Assembly (NCBI GenBank): GCA_026399875.1
Contig: JAPLQF010000019.1
Span: 143,643 to 207,642, forward strand
Source: Burkholderiales bacterium
GTDB taxonomy: Bacteria; Pseudomonadota; Gammaproteobacteria; Burkholderiales; Burkholderiaceae_E
DNA: 64,000 nucleotides
Direction: 5' to 3'
Positions 17,026 through 27,083 of the stretch are shown here, one piece after another; the stretch's first letter is position 1, and each line of letters starts with the position of its first letter. The notes under the pieces were generated by a model. That model did no database searches. It worked only from the letters and a program-made list of their open reading frames with translations, and had not been told where the DNA came from. A program made the position numbers and the translations under genes.

Positions 17026-17405
17026 ATCAGGCGATGGGGCCGATGGTCTGGCTGTCGATTGCCGCCGGTGCGGTGCTGGGCGCCTGGTCGCGCTGGCTGC
17101 TGGGTCTGCTCTTGAATCGTTCCGGCCACCTCATGCCCTGGGGCACGCTGCTGGTCAATGTCGTCGGAGGGCTCGTCATCGGCATGGCGCTGGCGGTGTT
17201 CGAGCGGCGCCCCGACATGGCGGCAGCATGGCGGCCGTTCCTGGTCACCGGCTTTCTCGGCGCACTCACCACCTTCTCGACATTTTCGGCCGAGTCGCTG
17301 CAGATGCTTCAGCGCGGCGCCTACGGTCATGCAGTGCTGCACACCGTGACCCATCTGCTCGGCGCCCTGCTGGCGACCATTCTGGGCTGGCGTCTGATGC
17401 GATGA
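17022..17405 (+). CDS. crcB: Fluoride ion channel CrcB (Fluc)
   Basis: A 127-residue protein with four hydrophobic segments and the Fluc motifs GTLLVNVVGG and GALTTFSTFSAE. It exports fluoride as a dual-topology dimer in the inner membrane. The GTG at 17022 overlaps the moaE stop; ATG codons at 17034 and 17043 are also possible starts. No fluoride riboswitch can precede it because the upstream DNA is moaE coding sequence, so expression probably depends on the upstream operon. Confidence 0.9.
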   Translation: MNQAMGPMVWLSIAAGAVLGAWSRWLLGLLLNRSGHLMPWGTLLVNVVGGLVIGMALAVFERRPDMAAAWRPFLVTGFLGALTTFSTFSAESLQMLQRGAYGHAVLHTVTHLLGALLATILGWRLMR

Positions 17406-17439
17406 AGACCATCAACAAGAAACGCAGGAGGAGAGCCCG

Positions 17440-18306
17440 ATGAAAGAGAGTCAATCCGAGTTCCTGGAGGTACGCGGCCTGAAGTATCACTGCCGGACCT
17501 GGGGCGATCGCAAGTCACCCCTGCTGGTGATGCTGCATGGTTTCCAGGATGTGTCGGCCTCCTGGCAGTTCACCGTCGATGCCCTGCGTCGCGACTGGTT
17601 CGTGGTGGCCCCCGACTGGCGTGGCTATGGCCTGACCCAGTGGAGCGGATCGGACAGCTACTGGTTTGGTGACTATCTCGGCGATCTGGAGTTTCTGCTC
17701 GAGCATTACAGCCCGCAGCGTCCGGTTCGGATCGTGGCCCACAGCATGGGGGCGCATGTCACTGCTACCTACGCCGGTGTGCGGCCCGATCGTGTCAGCC
17801 ATTTCATCAATGTTGATGGTTTCGGCCCGCCGGTTGCGCGCCAGGATCCGCCGCCGCGGCGCTTCACCAAGTGGCTCGCGCAACTGCACCACGACACCAG
17901 CCAGCGGCCCTATCTCGACTTCGATGAATTCGCCTTGCGCATGCAGTCCGAAAACCCCCGGCTCACCGATGAGCGTGCCCGTTTTCTGGTGCAGCACTGG
18001 GGCGTCGCGCTTGAAGACGGCAGTGTTGCGCGTCGTGCCGATCCGGCTCACAAGCGCAACAGTCCGATGCCGCTGCCGGCCGACGATGCGATCGCCTGCT
18101 GGCAGCAGACCGAGGCGCAGGTGCTCTGGATCGATGGCGAGGAGTCGGGCCTGATGGCGCGTCTGGCCTCGATGCCCGACGAGTTCGAGCGGCGCTCGCG
18201 TGCTTATCGGGGGCTGCGCATCGAGCATATCGCGCAGGCCGGCCACAATATTCATCACGACCAGCCCGAGCGGCTCGCCGAGACCATCGAAAAATTCCTG
18301 CCCTGA
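17440..18306 (+). CDS. Alpha/beta-fold hydrolase
   Basis: A 288-residue soluble hydrolase with a strong ribosome binding site (AGGAGGAGAGCCCG). The oxyanion motif HGFQD is at about 33-37 and the nucleophile elbow AHSMGA places the serine at S102. A later acidic residue in LWIDGEESG and the histidine in AGHNIHHDQPERLAE complete a plausible triad. The overall pattern is like epoxide hydrolases and esterases of the AB hydrolase-1 family. The substrate is unknown. It is transcribed towards the EamA-family gene and ends 24 bp from it. Confidence 0.85.
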   Translation: MKESQSEFLEVRGLKYHCRTWGDRKSPLLVMLHGFQDVSASWQFTVDALRRDWFVVAPDWRGYGLTQWSGSDSYWFGDYLGDLEFLLEHYSPQRPVRIVAHSMGAHVTATYAGVRPDRVSHFINVDGFGPPVARQDPPPRRFTKWLAQLHHDTSQRPYLDFDEFALRMQSENPRLTDERARFLVQHWGVALEDGSVARRADPAHKRNSPMPLPADDAIACWQQTEAQVLWIDGEESGLMARLASMPDEFERRSRAYRGLRIEHIAQAGHNIHHDQPERLAETIEKFLP

Positions 18307-18330
18307 TTCAGGCGGCTAATCGACCTGTCT

Positions 18331-19191
18331 TCAGCCGGTGGTGTCGGATTGTTTCAGCTGCGCGGCCCGTTGCGCCTCGCGGCGACCGATCCAGATGGTG
18401 GCCGCGATGATCACCAGGCCGCCGATCAGGGTCGTGCTGCTCGGGTAGTCGCCGAACACCAGCAGTCCCCAGAGCGTGGCCCAGATCAGGTCCAGAAACT
18501 TGGCCGACTGGGTGACCGAGATATCGGTCGAGACGAAGGAGCGGGTGAGGCAATAGTGGCCAGCGCTGCCGATCACGCCGGTGATCGCGAACATCAGCCA
18601 CTGGGTGGGCGTCGGCCAGACCCAGACCATCAGCGCAAAGGGCATGGTCAAGATCGAGACAGTGGTCCCCTGCCAGGCGACGATGACTTCCGGTCGGTCG
18701 TGCCGGGTCAGCATCTTCGTGAGCAGAAACGACAGGGAAAACATCGGGGCCGAGGCCAGCATGATCACCGAGTACCAGTTGCCGCTGCCCGACAGCCTCG
18801 GGCCGACCACGATCAGTACCCCGACGAAGCCAATCAGCGCGGCCGCCCACCGCTCGGGCCGCATCTTTTCGCCGAGCAGATAGGCGGCACCGATCATGGT
18901 GAAGATCGGGCCGGTGTAGCCGATGGCGGTGGTGTCTGCGAGGGTCAGATGCGGCAGGGCGAAGAACCACAGCGACAGACCGATGCTGTGCACGATGCCT
19001 CGCCAGAACTGCCCGGAGATGCTGTTCGGAAGATAGCCGCGCCATCCCCGTCGCAGGATCAGCGGCAGCATGACCACCACCCCGAACAGATAGCGCAGGA
19101 ATTGCGCCTCGAAGGGATGCATCTCCAGCGTGATCTGGCGCAGCAGGGTGTTGAGTACCGAGAAACTGAATCCCGCGGCGATCGCCCACAT
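18331..19191 (-). CDS. EamA/DMT-superfamily transporter
   Basis: A 286-residue protein with ten hydrophobic segments in two repeated EamA halves (first ending near GPRLSGSGN, second starting at the YSVIMLASAPMFSLSFLL helix). Family members are metabolite exporters of the inner membrane, often for amino acids or nucleosides. The first in-frame ATG is at 19191; about 18 further codons upstream are open (ending RRLKAAPAPTKAL) and look protein-like, so the real start could be a rare codon near the stop of the preceding gene. It probably forms an operon with the acyl-CoA dehydrogenase-like gene upstream. Confidence 0.85.
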   Translation of the reverse strand: MWAIAAGFSFSVLNTLLRQITLEMHPFEAQFLRYLFGVVVMLPLILRRGWRGYLPNSISGQFWRGIVHSIGLSLWFFALPHLTLADTTAIGYTGPIFTMIGAAYLLGEKMRPERWAAALIGFVGVLIVVGPRLSGSGNWYSVIMLASAPMFSLSFLLTKMLTRHDRPEVIVAWQGTTVSILTMPFALMVWVWPTPTQWLMFAITGVIGSAGHYCLTRSFVSTDISVTQSAKFLDLIWATLWGLLVFGDYPSSTTLIGGLVIIAATIWIGRREAQRAAQLKQSDTTG

Positions 19192-19244
19192 CAGGGCCTT
19201 GGTCGGTGCCGGCGCGGCTTTTAATCGCCTGATGAGTGCTGCAG

Positions 19245-20345
19245 TCAGATCCGCCCCTTGCCGAGGTCGAGATGCCCGCGCGACACATTCACTCTCAGGG
19301 TGTCGGTTTCGCCCTCGGCAAGCCTGAGGGTGCGCAATCGCCGGATAGCAGCTTCCAGCGGATGGCCCACGACCAGCGCCTCGCCGCCGACCAGCTGGAC
19401 GGCCGAATCGGCGATTTTTCCTGCGACCTCGGTGGCAAAGACCTTGGACGCGATGCTTTCATTGACGGTGTCGTGGCCGGCATCGGTGAGTCGCGCGGTG
19501 CGATAGACCATCGATCGCGCCGCATAGGCGTCAATCCGCATTTCGCCATAGCGAAGACGGATGCGCTCCGAGTCGGCCGGCACACCGCCTCGACGCGGCC
19601 TTCGAAGTGATTCGGCCACCAGATCGATGATCCAGGCGGCGGTGCCCACGCAGTCAGCGGCCAGGGCACGGCGAACCTCGCTGATTCGCGCCAGTGCGCG
19701 TGTGCGGCCCTGACCCGGCGCGCCAATCGCATGGTGCTTTGGCACCCGGACATCATCGAAGCGAAACGCCGCATGGTGGCTGCCATCGAGGGATTCGAAG
19801 CGCCGCTCGATACTGACGCCCGGGCGGTCGGTATCGATGATCACCATCGCCGGTCCTTCCCCATCGACCTCGACCAATGCAGCCAGAAACGAAGCATCAA
19901 GGCCGCCGGTGACATACGACTTGCGTCCGTTGATCACCAGCTCGTCGCCATCGACGCGGGCCCAGGTCGGGCGCGGCGCATCGGCGGGCTCGGTGAACGC
20001 GAATCCGGTGCGCTTGTCGCCGGCCAGCAGCGGCAGCAGGTGGGTGGTCCGCAAGGGCTCGCCCACGCCCTCGAGTACGCCGGCTTCCTCGCCGAAGAGC
20101 CCTCGCAGCGATCCGACGCCATGGCTTGCCAGGGTGTCGCGCACCACCAGCATCGTCAGCGCGGGCGTATCGCGGACTTGGGTCAGCGTGTAAATGCCGG
20201 CGGCCTGTGACGCGTCACGAACCCGCTGCGTGCGGACAGACGGGGCAAGCTGCGGGTCGTCGCGAAGCCCTGTGAGCGTGTCTCGCGCCAGCGTGGCAAC
20301 ACGATCTCGAAAGGCCTGGAGATCAGGCGAAAGAAATTCGGGCAT
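19245..20345 (-). CDS. Acyl-CoA dehydrogenase family protein
   Basis: A 366-residue protein with the flavin-enzyme layout: helical N-terminus, a middle beta domain with GFAFTEPADAPRPTW and the INGRKSYVTGG segment, and a helical C-terminus including QLVGGEALVVGHPLEAAIRRLR. It should bind FAD and oxidise an acyl-CoA or a related substrate; the usual C-terminal or helix-G catalytic glutamate cannot be assigned with confidence. The sequence is divergent from the well-known chain-length classes. It lies 33 bp after a quinol monooxygenase-like gene on the same strand. Confidence 0.8.
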   Translation of the reverse strand: MPEFLSPDLQAFRDRVATLARDTLTGLRDDPQLAPSVRTQRVRDASQAAGIYTLTQVRDTPALTMLVVRDTLASHGVGSLRGLFGEEAGVLEGVGEPLRTTHLLPLLAGDKRTGFAFTEPADAPRPTWARVDGDELVINGRKSYVTGGLDASFLAALVEVDGEGPAMVIIDTDRPGVSIERRFESLDGSHHAAFRFDDVRVPKHHAIGAPGQGRTRALARISEVRRALAADCVGTAAWIIDLVAESLRRPRRGGVPADSERIRLRYGEMRIDAYAARSMVYRTARLTDAGHDTVNESIASKVFATEVAGKIADSAVQLVGGEALVVGHPLEAAIRRLRTLRLAEGETDTLRVNVSRGHLDLGKGRI

Positions 20346-20378
20346 AGGAAGTCCTGCGCGCCAGGCGCAGGATCGTGG

Positions 20379-20669
20379 TCAGCCGAGTTCGACCATTCGC
20401 AGCACCGAGGGTGCGCCGTCCATGAAGGCGCCCATTGCGCGCCCAAGGGTCTTGAAATGCTCCATGCCGCGATGTGCCTTCATGGCCTCTTCGTCGGCAT
20501 AACGCTCCATGAAGACGAAGGTGCTCGGTTCGTCGCCCTTGCTCAGGGTGTAGAGCAGGCAGCCCGGCTCGTTGGCGTTGACCGCTGCGACCAGCTGGAG
20601 CGCGACCGCCTGGAACTCGGCTTCCTGACCCGGCTTGACCTTGATGGTGGCGACGATGCTCTGAACCAT
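20379..20669 (-). CDS. Antibiotic biosynthesis monooxygenase (ABM) domain protein
   Basis: A 96-residue single-domain protein of the dimeric alpha-beta barrel type. The pattern IVATIKVKPGQEAEFQAVALQLVAAVNANEPGCLLYTL followed by FVFMERYADEEAMKAHRGMEHFK is typical of YgiN-like quinol monooxygenases. Such proteins act on quinols or other small aromatics without a cofactor; the substrate here is unknown. A GGAGACAACC site precedes the ATG. It sits between an old-yellow-enzyme homologue and an acyl-CoA dehydrogenase homologue, all on the same strand. Confidence 0.85.
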   Translation of the reverse strand: MVQSIVATIKVKPGQEAEFQAVALQLVAAVNANEPGCLLYTLSKGDEPSTFVFMERYADEEAMKAHRGMEHFKTLGRAMGAFMDGAPSVLRMVELG

Positions 20670-20744
20670 GGTTGTCTCCTGGTATTTGAATTTGTTGAGA
20701 CCCGCAGTTTACATTGCGGCCTGCGGGTGCCTGTGCAGGGTTGA

Positions 20745-21851
20745 TCAGCGTGCGCCGAAAGTGATCGCGCCGAACACGTCCTTGAGCTCGCGCGGCTGCG
20801 ACCGCCAGTACTGATGCGGCACCGTGACATGGTGACCGAGAGCCGCCGCCGCATGCCAGGGCCAACGCGGGTTCCAGAGCAGTCCGCGGGCCAGCGCCAC
20901 CAGGTCGGCCTGTCCCTCGGTCAGGATCGATTCGGCCTGCTGCGCTTCGGTGATCAGACCAACCGCGATGACCGGCATGTCGACCTCGGCCCGCACGCGC
21001 TCGGCAAACGGCACCTGATAGCCCGGCCCCAGCGGAATTTTCTGCGTCGGCGACACGCCCCCGGACGAGACATCGAGCCAGTCGCAGCCGCGGGCCTGCA
21101 GCGCGCGCGCAAACACGACCGTCTGCTCGATATCCCAGCCGCCCTCGACCCAGTCGGTGGCTGAGACCCGCACGCCAAGCGGCTTGTCGGCCGGCCAGAC
21201 CGCCCGCATCGCCTCGAACACCTCGAGCGGAAAGCGCATCCGGTTCTCGAGACTGCCGCCCCACTGATCGGTCCGGTGGTTGGCAATCGGCGATAAAAAC
21301 TCGTGCAGCAGATAGCCGTGTGCAACATGCAGTTCGACTGCGTCGATGCCCAGTCGCGCCGATCGGCGGGTGGCATCGACGAAGCGCTCCCGCAGGGCCG
21401 CAAGGCCGGCGGCATCGAGCGCGCGCGGCGGCGATTCGGTCGGCAGGTGCGGCACGTCCGACGGGCCCACCGGCTGCCAGCCGCCATCGGCCTGGGCGAC
21501 CAGTTGCCCGCCCTCCCAGGGACGACCGCTCGAGGCTTTGCGACCGGCATGGCCGAGCTGAATGGCAATCGGCATCGAGGCGATCGGCCGGATCGCCCTC
21601 AGGACGCGCGCCAGAGCCGCCTCGGTGTCGTCATCCCACAGACCAAGGCAGCCGGCGGTGATGCGGCCGACCGGCTCGACCGCGGTTGCTTCGATCACCA
21701 GCAGTCCGGCTCCCGACATGGCCAATTGGCCGAGATGCGCCAGATGCCAGGGGGTCGCTCGCCCTTCATCGGCCGAGTACTGGCACATCGGCGCAATCAC
21801 GATCCGGTTGGGAAGTTCGAGCGAGCGCAGCTTGAAGGGGGTAAAGAGCAT
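20745..21851 (-). CDS. NADH:flavin oxidoreductase, old yellow enzyme family (YqjM/xenobiotic reductase-like)
   Basis: A 368-residue TIM-barrel FMN enzyme. The N-terminus LFTPFKLRSLELPNRIVIAPMCQYSADEG is typical, with the cysteine in APMCQYSA marking the thermophilic-like (YqjM/XenA) class. The active-site ELHVAHGYLLHEFLSP and NHRTDQWGGSLENRMRF motifs are intact. These enzymes reduce activated C=C bonds with NAD(P)H. I chose the ATG at 21851 because the frame beyond it is only the antisense of clpB. It is divergent from clpB with a 120-bp gap. Confidence 0.92.
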   Translation of the reverse strand: MLFTPFKLRSLELPNRIVIAPMCQYSADEGRATPWHLAHLGQLAMSGAGLLVIEATAVEPVGRITAGCLGLWDDDTEAALARVLRAIRPIASMPIAIQLGHAGRKASSGRPWEGGQLVAQADGGWQPVGPSDVPHLPTESPPRALDAAGLAALRERFVDATRRSARLGIDAVELHVAHGYLLHEFLSPIANHRTDQWGGSLENRMRFPLEVFEAMRAVWPADKPLGVRVSATDWVEGGWDIEQTVVFARALQARGCDWLDVSSGGVSPTQKIPLGPGYQVPFAERVRAEVDMPVIAVGLITEAQQAESILTEGQADLVALARGLLWNPRWPWHAAAALGHHVTVPHQYWRSQPRELKDVFGAITFGAR

Positions 21852-21910
21852 CGGTCCGGTCTCAGCCGGTTTCGGTACGGAGAATTGAGCGCTTGCGGAA
21901 GTGTTCGTCA

Positions 21911-21939
21911 CTTGAATTCCTGATGAGATAGCCACAGTT
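21911..21939 (+). promoter_or_regulatory. Candidate heat-shock (sigma32) promoter for clpB
   Basis: CTTGAA at 21911-21916 is an exact match to the core of the RpoH -35 consensus. After 15 bp, CCACAGTT at 21932-21939 partly matches the -10 consensus CCCCATNT. The site lies 33 bp before the clpB ATG, as expected for a chaperone gene. The spacing is at the long end of the usual 13-15 range. Confidence 0.45.
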
Positions 21940-21971
21940 ACGTCAGGGAAACATTTTATAGGCACCCGACG

Positions 21972-24575
21972 ATGAGACTCGACAAGCTTACGACCCAGTT
22001 CCAGCAGGTGCTGGCCGATGCTCAGAGCCTGGCCAATGCCAGCGACAATCAATATGTTGAGCCGCTGCACCTGCTGTCGGCCGTGCTGAGCCAGTCTGAC
22101 GGCTCCGGGCGAGCCCTGCTCGAGCGGGCCGGTGTGCGGATTTCGGCGCTCAAGAGCGCTGTGGATGCCGGCATCAAGCGAATTGCCCAGGTCTCGGGCA
22201 CTGGCGGCGATCTGCAGATCGGGCGCGAAACGGTTGGTCTGCTGAACCTTGCCGAAAAGGAAGCCACACGCCGGGGCGACCAGTTCATCGCGACCGAGAT
22301 GTTCCTGCTCGCTCTGACCGAGGACAAGGGCGATGCCGGACGAATCGCTCGCGACGCCGGCCTTGGGCGCAAGATGCTCGAGACCGCCATCGATGCGGTG
22401 CGCGGTGGCCAGACCGTGGGCAGCGCCGAGGCAGAAGGCCAGCGCGAGTCCCTCAAGAAATACACCATCGATCTGACCGAGCGGGCCCGAGCGGGCAAGC
22501 TCGACCCGGTCATCGGCCGAGACGATGAAATTCGCCGCACCATCCAGATCCTGCAACGTCGCACCAAGAACAATCCGGTCCTGATCGGCGAGCCTGGCGT
22601 GGGCAAGACCGCGATCGTCGAGGGCCTGGCGCAGCGGATCGTCAATGGCGAGGTGCCCGATACCCTCAAGGACAAGCGGGTCCTGTCGCTCGACATGGCA
22701 CTGCTGCTGGCCGGTGCGAAGTATCGCGGTGAGTTCGAAGAGCGGCTGAAGGCGGTGCTCAAGGAGATCGCGGCCGATGAAGGCCGTACCATCGTCTTCA
22801 TCGACGAGCTCCACACCATGGTCGGTGCAGGCAAGGCCGATGGCGCGATGGATGCCGGCAATATGCTCAAGCCGGCCCTGTCGCGCGGCGAGCTTCACTG
22901 CGTCGGTGCGACCACGCTCGATGAATACCGCAAGTACATCGAAAAGGATGCCGCGCTCGAGCGGCGTTTCCAGAAGGTGCTGGTGGGTGAGCCGAGCGTG
23001 GAAGCCACGGTGGCGATCCTGCGTGGGCTGCAGGAGCGCTATGAGTTGCACCATGGCATCGAGATCACCGACCCGGCCATCGTTGCCGCCGCTGAACTCT
23101 CCAATCGCTACATCACCGACCGCTTCCTGCCGGACAAGGCTATCGACCTGATCGATGAGGCGGCAGCCCGCATCAAGATGGAGATCGATTCCAAACCCGA
23201 GGTCATGGACAAGCTCGACCGTCGCGTGATTCAGCTCAAGATCGAGCGAGAGGCGGTCAAGCGCGAGACCGACGAGGCATCGCGCAAGCGCCTCGATCTG
23301 ATCGAGCAGGAGATCCTCAAACTCGGCAAGGAATACGCCGATTTCGAAGAGATCCTTCGCGCCGAAAAGGCGGCTGTGCAGGGCAGCGCCGCCATCAAGA
23401 CCGAAATCGAGAAGCTGCGCGCCCAGATGACCGATCTGCAGCGCAAGGGGCAGTTCGACAAGGTTGCCGAGATCCAGTACGGCAAGCTGCCCGAGCTCGA
23501 AGGACGACTGGCGTCAGCCCATGCGGCAGAGCAGGGCGGTGGCAGCGAGCCGTCGCGCCCGCGGCTTTTGCGCACGCAAGTCGGTGCCGAAGAGATCGCC
23601 GAGGTGGTGTCCCGGGCTACCGGCATCCCGGTCTCGAAGATGATGCAGGGCGAGCGCGAAAAACTGCTGCACATGGAAGACAAGCTGCACGATCGTGTCG
23701 TGGGCCAGGACGAAGCCGTGCGGCTTGTCTCGGATGCGATTCGCCGTTCGCGCGCAGGGCTGGCCGACCCCAATCGTCCCTATGGATCCTTCCTCTTTCT
23801 GGGGCCGACCGGTGTGGGCAAGACCGAGTTGTGCAAGGCGCTCGCCTCCTTCCTGTTCGATGCCGAAGACCACATGATCCGCATCGATATGTCCGAGTTC
23901 ATGGAAAAACACTCGGTCTCGCGGCTGATCGGCGCCCCCCCGGGCTATGTCGGCTATGACGAGGGCGGCTATCTGACCGAGGCAGTGCGGCGCAATCCCT
24001 ACAGCGTCGTGCTGTTTGACGAGGTCGAAAAGGCGCATCCCGATGTCTTCAATGTGCTGCTGCAGGTGCTCGATGACGGTCGCATGACCGACGGGCAGGG
24101 ACGCACGGTCGATTTCAAGAACACCGTGATCGTGATGACCTCAAACCTCGGCTCGCACGAGATCCAGCGCATGTCGATGGCCAAGGCCGAGCCCGAGGAA
24201 ATCAAGGCGGCGGTGATGAATGAGGTCAAGCAGCATTTCCGGCCGGAGTTCATCAACCGGATCGACGAGATCGTGGTCTTCCACGCACTGGCTGCCGAGC
24301 ATATCCGCTCGATTGCACGCATCCAGCTGCAGCGGCTTGAAAAGCGATTGGCTGAACGTGATCTGGTGCTGTCGGTCACCGATCGTGCGCTCGACGAGAT
24401 TGCCAAGGTCGGCTTCGATCCGGTGTTTGGTGCGCGTCCGCTCAAGCGCGCGATCCAGCAGCAGCTCGAAAATCCGATCGCCAAGGCGATCCTGGAGGGC
24501 AGCTTCGCGCCCAAGGATGTGGTGCCGGTTGACTTTGTCGATGGCGCCTTCCGCTTTCGGCGCACGGTTCACTGA
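21972..24575 (+). CDS. clpB: ATP-dependent disaggregase ClpB
   Basis: An 867-residue Hsp100 protein. Domain order: N-terminal Clp repeat domain (about 1-150), first AAA+ domain with GEPGVGKT (about 205-212), a long M-domain coiled coil (about 400-525, Glu/Lys/Arg-rich), and second AAA+ domain with GPTGVGKT (about 610-617) plus the C-terminal D2-small domain. The M-domain distinguishes it from ClpA and ClpC, and no ClpP-binding loop is expected. It resolubilises aggregates with DnaK. A CTTGAA-type heat-shock promoter lies upstream and a perfect 12-bp hairpin lies immediately after the stop. Confidence 0.97.
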   Translation: MRLDKLTTQFQQVLADAQSLANASDNQYVEPLHLLSAVLSQSDGSGRALLERAGVRISALKSAVDAGIKRIAQVSGTGGDLQIGRETVGLLNLAEKEATRRGDQFIATEMFLLALTEDKGDAGRIARDAGLGRKMLETAIDAVRGGQTVGSAEAEGQRESLKKYTIDLTERARAGKLDPVIGRDDEIRRTIQILQRRTKNNPVLIGEPGVGKTAIVEGLAQRIVNGEVPDTLKDKRVLSLDMALLLAGAKYRGEFEERLKAVLKEIAADEGRTIVFIDELHTMVGAGKADGAMDAGNMLKPALSRGELHCVGATTLDEYRKYIEKDAALERRFQKVLVGEPSVEATVAILRGLQERYELHHGIEITDPAIVAAAELSNRYITDRFLPDKAIDLIDEAAARIKMEIDSKPEVMDKLDRRVIQLKIEREAVKRETDEASRKRLDLIEQEILKLGKEYADFEEILRAEKAAVQGSAAIKTEIEKLRAQMTDLQRKGQFDKVAEIQYGKLPELEGRLASAHAAEQGGGSEPSRPRLLRTQVGAEEIAEVVSRATGIPVSKMMQGEREKLLHMEDKLHDRVVGQDEAVRLVSDAIRRSRAGLADPNRPYGSFLFLGPTGVGKTELCKALASFLFDAEDHMIRIDMSEFMEKHSVSRLIGAPPGYVGYDEGGYLTEAVRRNPYSVVLFDEVEKAHPDVFNVLLQVLDDGRMTDGQGRTVDFKNTVIVMTSNLGSHEIQRMSMAKAEPEEIKAAVMNEVKQHFRPEFINRIDEIVVFHALAAEHIRSIARIQLQRLEKRLAERDLVLSVTDRALDEIAKVGFDPVFGARPLKRAIQQQLENPIAKAILEGSFAPKDVVPVDFVDGAFRFRRTVH

Positions 24576-24577
24576 TT

Positions 24578-24617
24578 GACGATCGCAGCGGAGTCGCCCG
24601 ATTCTGCTGCGATCGTC
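24578..24617 (+). terminator. Perfect 12-bp hairpin after clpB
   Basis: Two base pairs after the clpB stop, GACGATCGCAGC (24578-24589) and GCTGCGATCGTC (24606-24617) form a perfect 12-bp stem with a 16-base loop. There is no T run after it, so it is either a non-canonical terminator or a 3'-end stabiliser of clpB mRNA. The tex start codon is 55 bp further on. Confidence 0.55.
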
Positions 24618-24672
24618 TGTGGCACAATCGCGCCCCCGCCGGCCAGGCGATGCGTGTGGACCTGTTGATTCA

Positions 24673-27021
24673 ATGAACGATTCATCGACTCCCGAGCAAA
24701 TTGCTGCCGAGCGCCGTGTGCGGCGTCTGCTGAGCGCCGAACTTGCCGTGCAGCCCCGTCAGGTCGAGGCGGCGGTTGATCTGCTCGACGGCGGCGCGAC
24801 CGTGCCCTTCATTGCCCGCTATCGCAAGGAAGCCACCGACGGTCTCGATGACACGCAGTTGCGCACGCTCGAGGAGCGGCTGATCTATCTGCGAGATCTT
24901 GAGTCCCGCCGTCTGGCGATTCTCGCCAGCATCAGTGAACAAGGTCAGATGACCGATCCTCTGCGACTGGCGATCGATGCGGCGGTGACCAAGCAGGCGC
25001 TCGAAGACCTCTATCTGCCCTTCAAGCCCCGGCGGCGAAGTCGCGCGCAGGCGGCGCGTGAGGCCGGACTCGAGCCGCTCGCCGATGCGCTGCTGGCTGA
25101 TCCCGAAGGGGTCCCGCAGCAGGTCGCGCTGCCCTTTGTGAATCCCGAACTGGGCATTGCCGACACCAAAGCGGCGCTCGACGGTGCCCGCGACATCCTC
25201 ACCGAACGCATTGCCGAACGCCCCGAGGTACTTACCGCATTCAGGGCTTTCCTGTGGGACGAAGGAGTGATCGGCGCCAAACTGGTCGAAGGCAAATCGG
25301 CCGACGCCGAAAAATTTCGCGACTATTTCGACCATGCCGAGTCGATTGCAAGCACCCCATCGCATCGGGCGCTGGCGCTTTTTCGCGGCAGACAGCTGGG
25401 TGTTTTGTCATTGTCGCTTGGTCTGTCGCCCGAGCGCGAAGCCTTGCTCCCGCATCCCTGCGTGGCGAAGCTCGCGGGTCTGGTCGAGCTTGGGCGCGTG
25501 CTCAATGCCGACGCACTGCCGGCCGATCGATGGCTCGCCGAGGTCCTGCGCTGGTGCTGGCGCGTCAAGCTGCATCTGCATTTCGAGACCGAGCTTTTTT
25601 CGAGGCTGCGCGAAGCCGCCGAGGCCGAGGCGATTCGCGTCTTTGCCGCGAACCTCAAGGATCTCCTGCTCGGTGCCCCGGCCGGACATCAGTCGGTCAT
25701 GGGGCTCGATCCCGGTATTCGCACCGGCGTGAAAGTCGCGGTGGTCGACGCGACCGGCAAGCTCCTCGACACCGCCACCATCTATCCGCACGAACCGCGA
25801 CGCGACTGGGACGGATCGATCGCCACACTCGCCGCACTGTCTGCCCGTCACGGTATCGGCTTGCTTGCGATCGGCAACGGCACCGCCTCGCGCGAGACCG
25901 ATCGCCTGGTGAGCGATCTGCAGCGTCGTCATCCCGAACTCGGGCTGCGCAAGGCAACCGTCTCGGAGGCGGGCGCCTCGGTCTATTCGGCATCGGCCCT
26001 GGCCGCACGCGAATTCCCGGATCTCGATGTCAGTCTGCGCGGAGCGGTCTCGATTGCCCGGCGCCTTCAGGATCCCCTGGCCGAACTTGTCAAGATCGAG
26101 CCGAAGGCCATCGGTGTCGGTCAATACCAGCATGACGTCGATCAGCGGGCGCTGGCCAGAAGCCTGGATGCGGTGGTCGAGGATTGCGTCAACGCGGTGG
26201 GCGTCGACCTCAATACCGCCTCGATTCCCTTGCTGGCCAGAGTCTCGGGATTGGGGCCGGCAGTGGCAGAGCGCATCGTCGCGCATCGCGATGCCAATGG
26301 TCCTTTTCGCAACCGCGAGGCTTTGCGCGGTGTGCCACGGCTTGGCGACAAGACCTTCGAGCAATCGGCAGGCTTTTTGCGCGTGCTCGACGGCGACGAT
26401 CCCCTCGATGCGTCGGCTGTGCATCCCGAGGCCTATGCGCTGGTGCACCGCATCCTGGCGCGAATCGGTCGTCCGGCAGCTGAGGTCATCGGTCAGCGCG
26501 GTGCGCTGAGCTCGCTTTCACCCGAGCCCTTTATCGATGAGCGCTTCGGCTTGCCGACGGTGCGCGACATTTTCAACGAACTCGAAAAGCCGGGGCGTGA
26601 TCCTCGGGGTGACTTTGTCACAGCGAGCTTCAAGGAGGGGGTCGAGCGAGTCGCCGATCTGCAACCCGGGATGGTGCTCGAGGGGGTGGTCACCAATGTG
26701 GCCAATTTTGGCGCGTTCGTCGACATCGGCGTGCATCAGGATGGACTGGTGCATGTCTCGGCGCTCGCCGATCGTTTCGTGCGTGATCCTCGTGAAGTGG
26801 TCCGTGCCGGCCAACTGGTGAAGGTCAAGGTGCTCGAGATCGACCTGCCTCGCCAGCGGATCGCGCTGACGATGCGACTGGCTGACGAGCCAAAGGTGGC
26901 CGGCGCCCGTGATGTCACCGGCTCAGGTTCGGGTCCTGCCCGAGAGCCGGCAGTGAAACCGGCGGGCAGAGAGGGCAATACCGCGATGCAGGCAGCATTC
27001 GCCGCGCTGAAAAAGCGTTGA
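24673..27021 (+). CDS. tex: RNA-binding transcription accessory protein Tex
   Basis: A 782-residue protein with the complete Tex architecture: N-terminal Tex domain ([17 protein letters not shown], about 38-54), YqgF/RuvC-like domain ([19 protein letters not shown]), helix-hairpin-helix repeats ([20 protein letters not shown] and [13 protein letters not shown]) and a C-terminal S1 RNA-binding domain at about 665-737 ([21 protein letters not shown]). Tex binds nucleic acid and influences transcription and toxin gene expression in several proteobacteria. The ATG at 24673 matches the family start. The tail after the S1 domain is Gly/Pro/Ala-rich, as is usual. Confidence 0.96.
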   Translation: MNDSSTPEQIAAERRVRRLLSAELAVQPRQVEAAVDLLDGGATVPFIARYRKEATDGLDDTQLRTLEERLIYLRDLESRRLAILASISEQGQMTDPLRLAIDAAVTKQALEDLYLPFKPRRRSRAQAAREAGLEPLADALLADPEGVPQQVALPFVNPELGIADTKAALDGARDILTERIAERPEVLTAFRAFLWDEGVIGAKLVEGKSADAEKFRDYFDHAESIASTPSHRALALFRGRQLGVLSLSLGLSPEREALLPHPCVAKLAGLVELGRVLNADALPADRWLAEVLRWCWRVKLHLHFETELFSRLREAAEAEAIRVFAANLKDLLLGAPAGHQSVMGLDPGIRTGVKVAVVDATGKLLDTATIYPHEPRRDWDGSIATLAALSARHGIGLLAIGNGTASRETDRLVSDLQRRHPELGLRKATVSEAGASVYSASALAAREFPDLDVSLRGAVSIARRLQDPLAELVKIEPKAIGVGQYQHDVDQRALARSLDAVVEDCVNAVGVDLNTASIPLLARVSGLGPAVAERIVAHRDANGPFRNREALRGVPRLGDKTFEQSAGFLRVLDGDDPLDASAVHPEAYALVHRILARIGRPAAEVIGQRGALSSLSPEPFIDERFGLPTVRDIFNELEKPGRDPRGDFVTASFKEGVERVADLQPGMVLEGVVTNVANFGAFVDIGVHQDGLVHVSALADRFVRDPREVVRAGQLVKVKVLEIDLPRQRIALTMRLADEPKVAGARDVTGSGSGPAREPAVKPAGREGNTAMQAAFAALKKR

Positions 27022-27042
27022 AGGACCGCGCTTCCCGAGTCT

Positions 27043-27075
27043 GATGAGCGACGCCGATGAGCGACGCCGATGAGC
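27043..27075. repeat. Short tandem repeat, 13-bp period
   Basis: GATGAGCGACGCC occurs twice head to tail (27043-27055 and 27056-27068) and a third partial copy (GATGAGC) follows. It lies between the tex stop and the decayed nucleotidase gene and codes for nothing I can support. Confidence 0.8.
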
Positions 27076-27083
27076 CGAAAGCC

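Noticed and set aside
21852..23054. A long N-terminal extension of the old-yellow-enzyme gene
   Set aside because: The extension is the reverse of clpB coding sequence; the family start fits the ATG at 21851.
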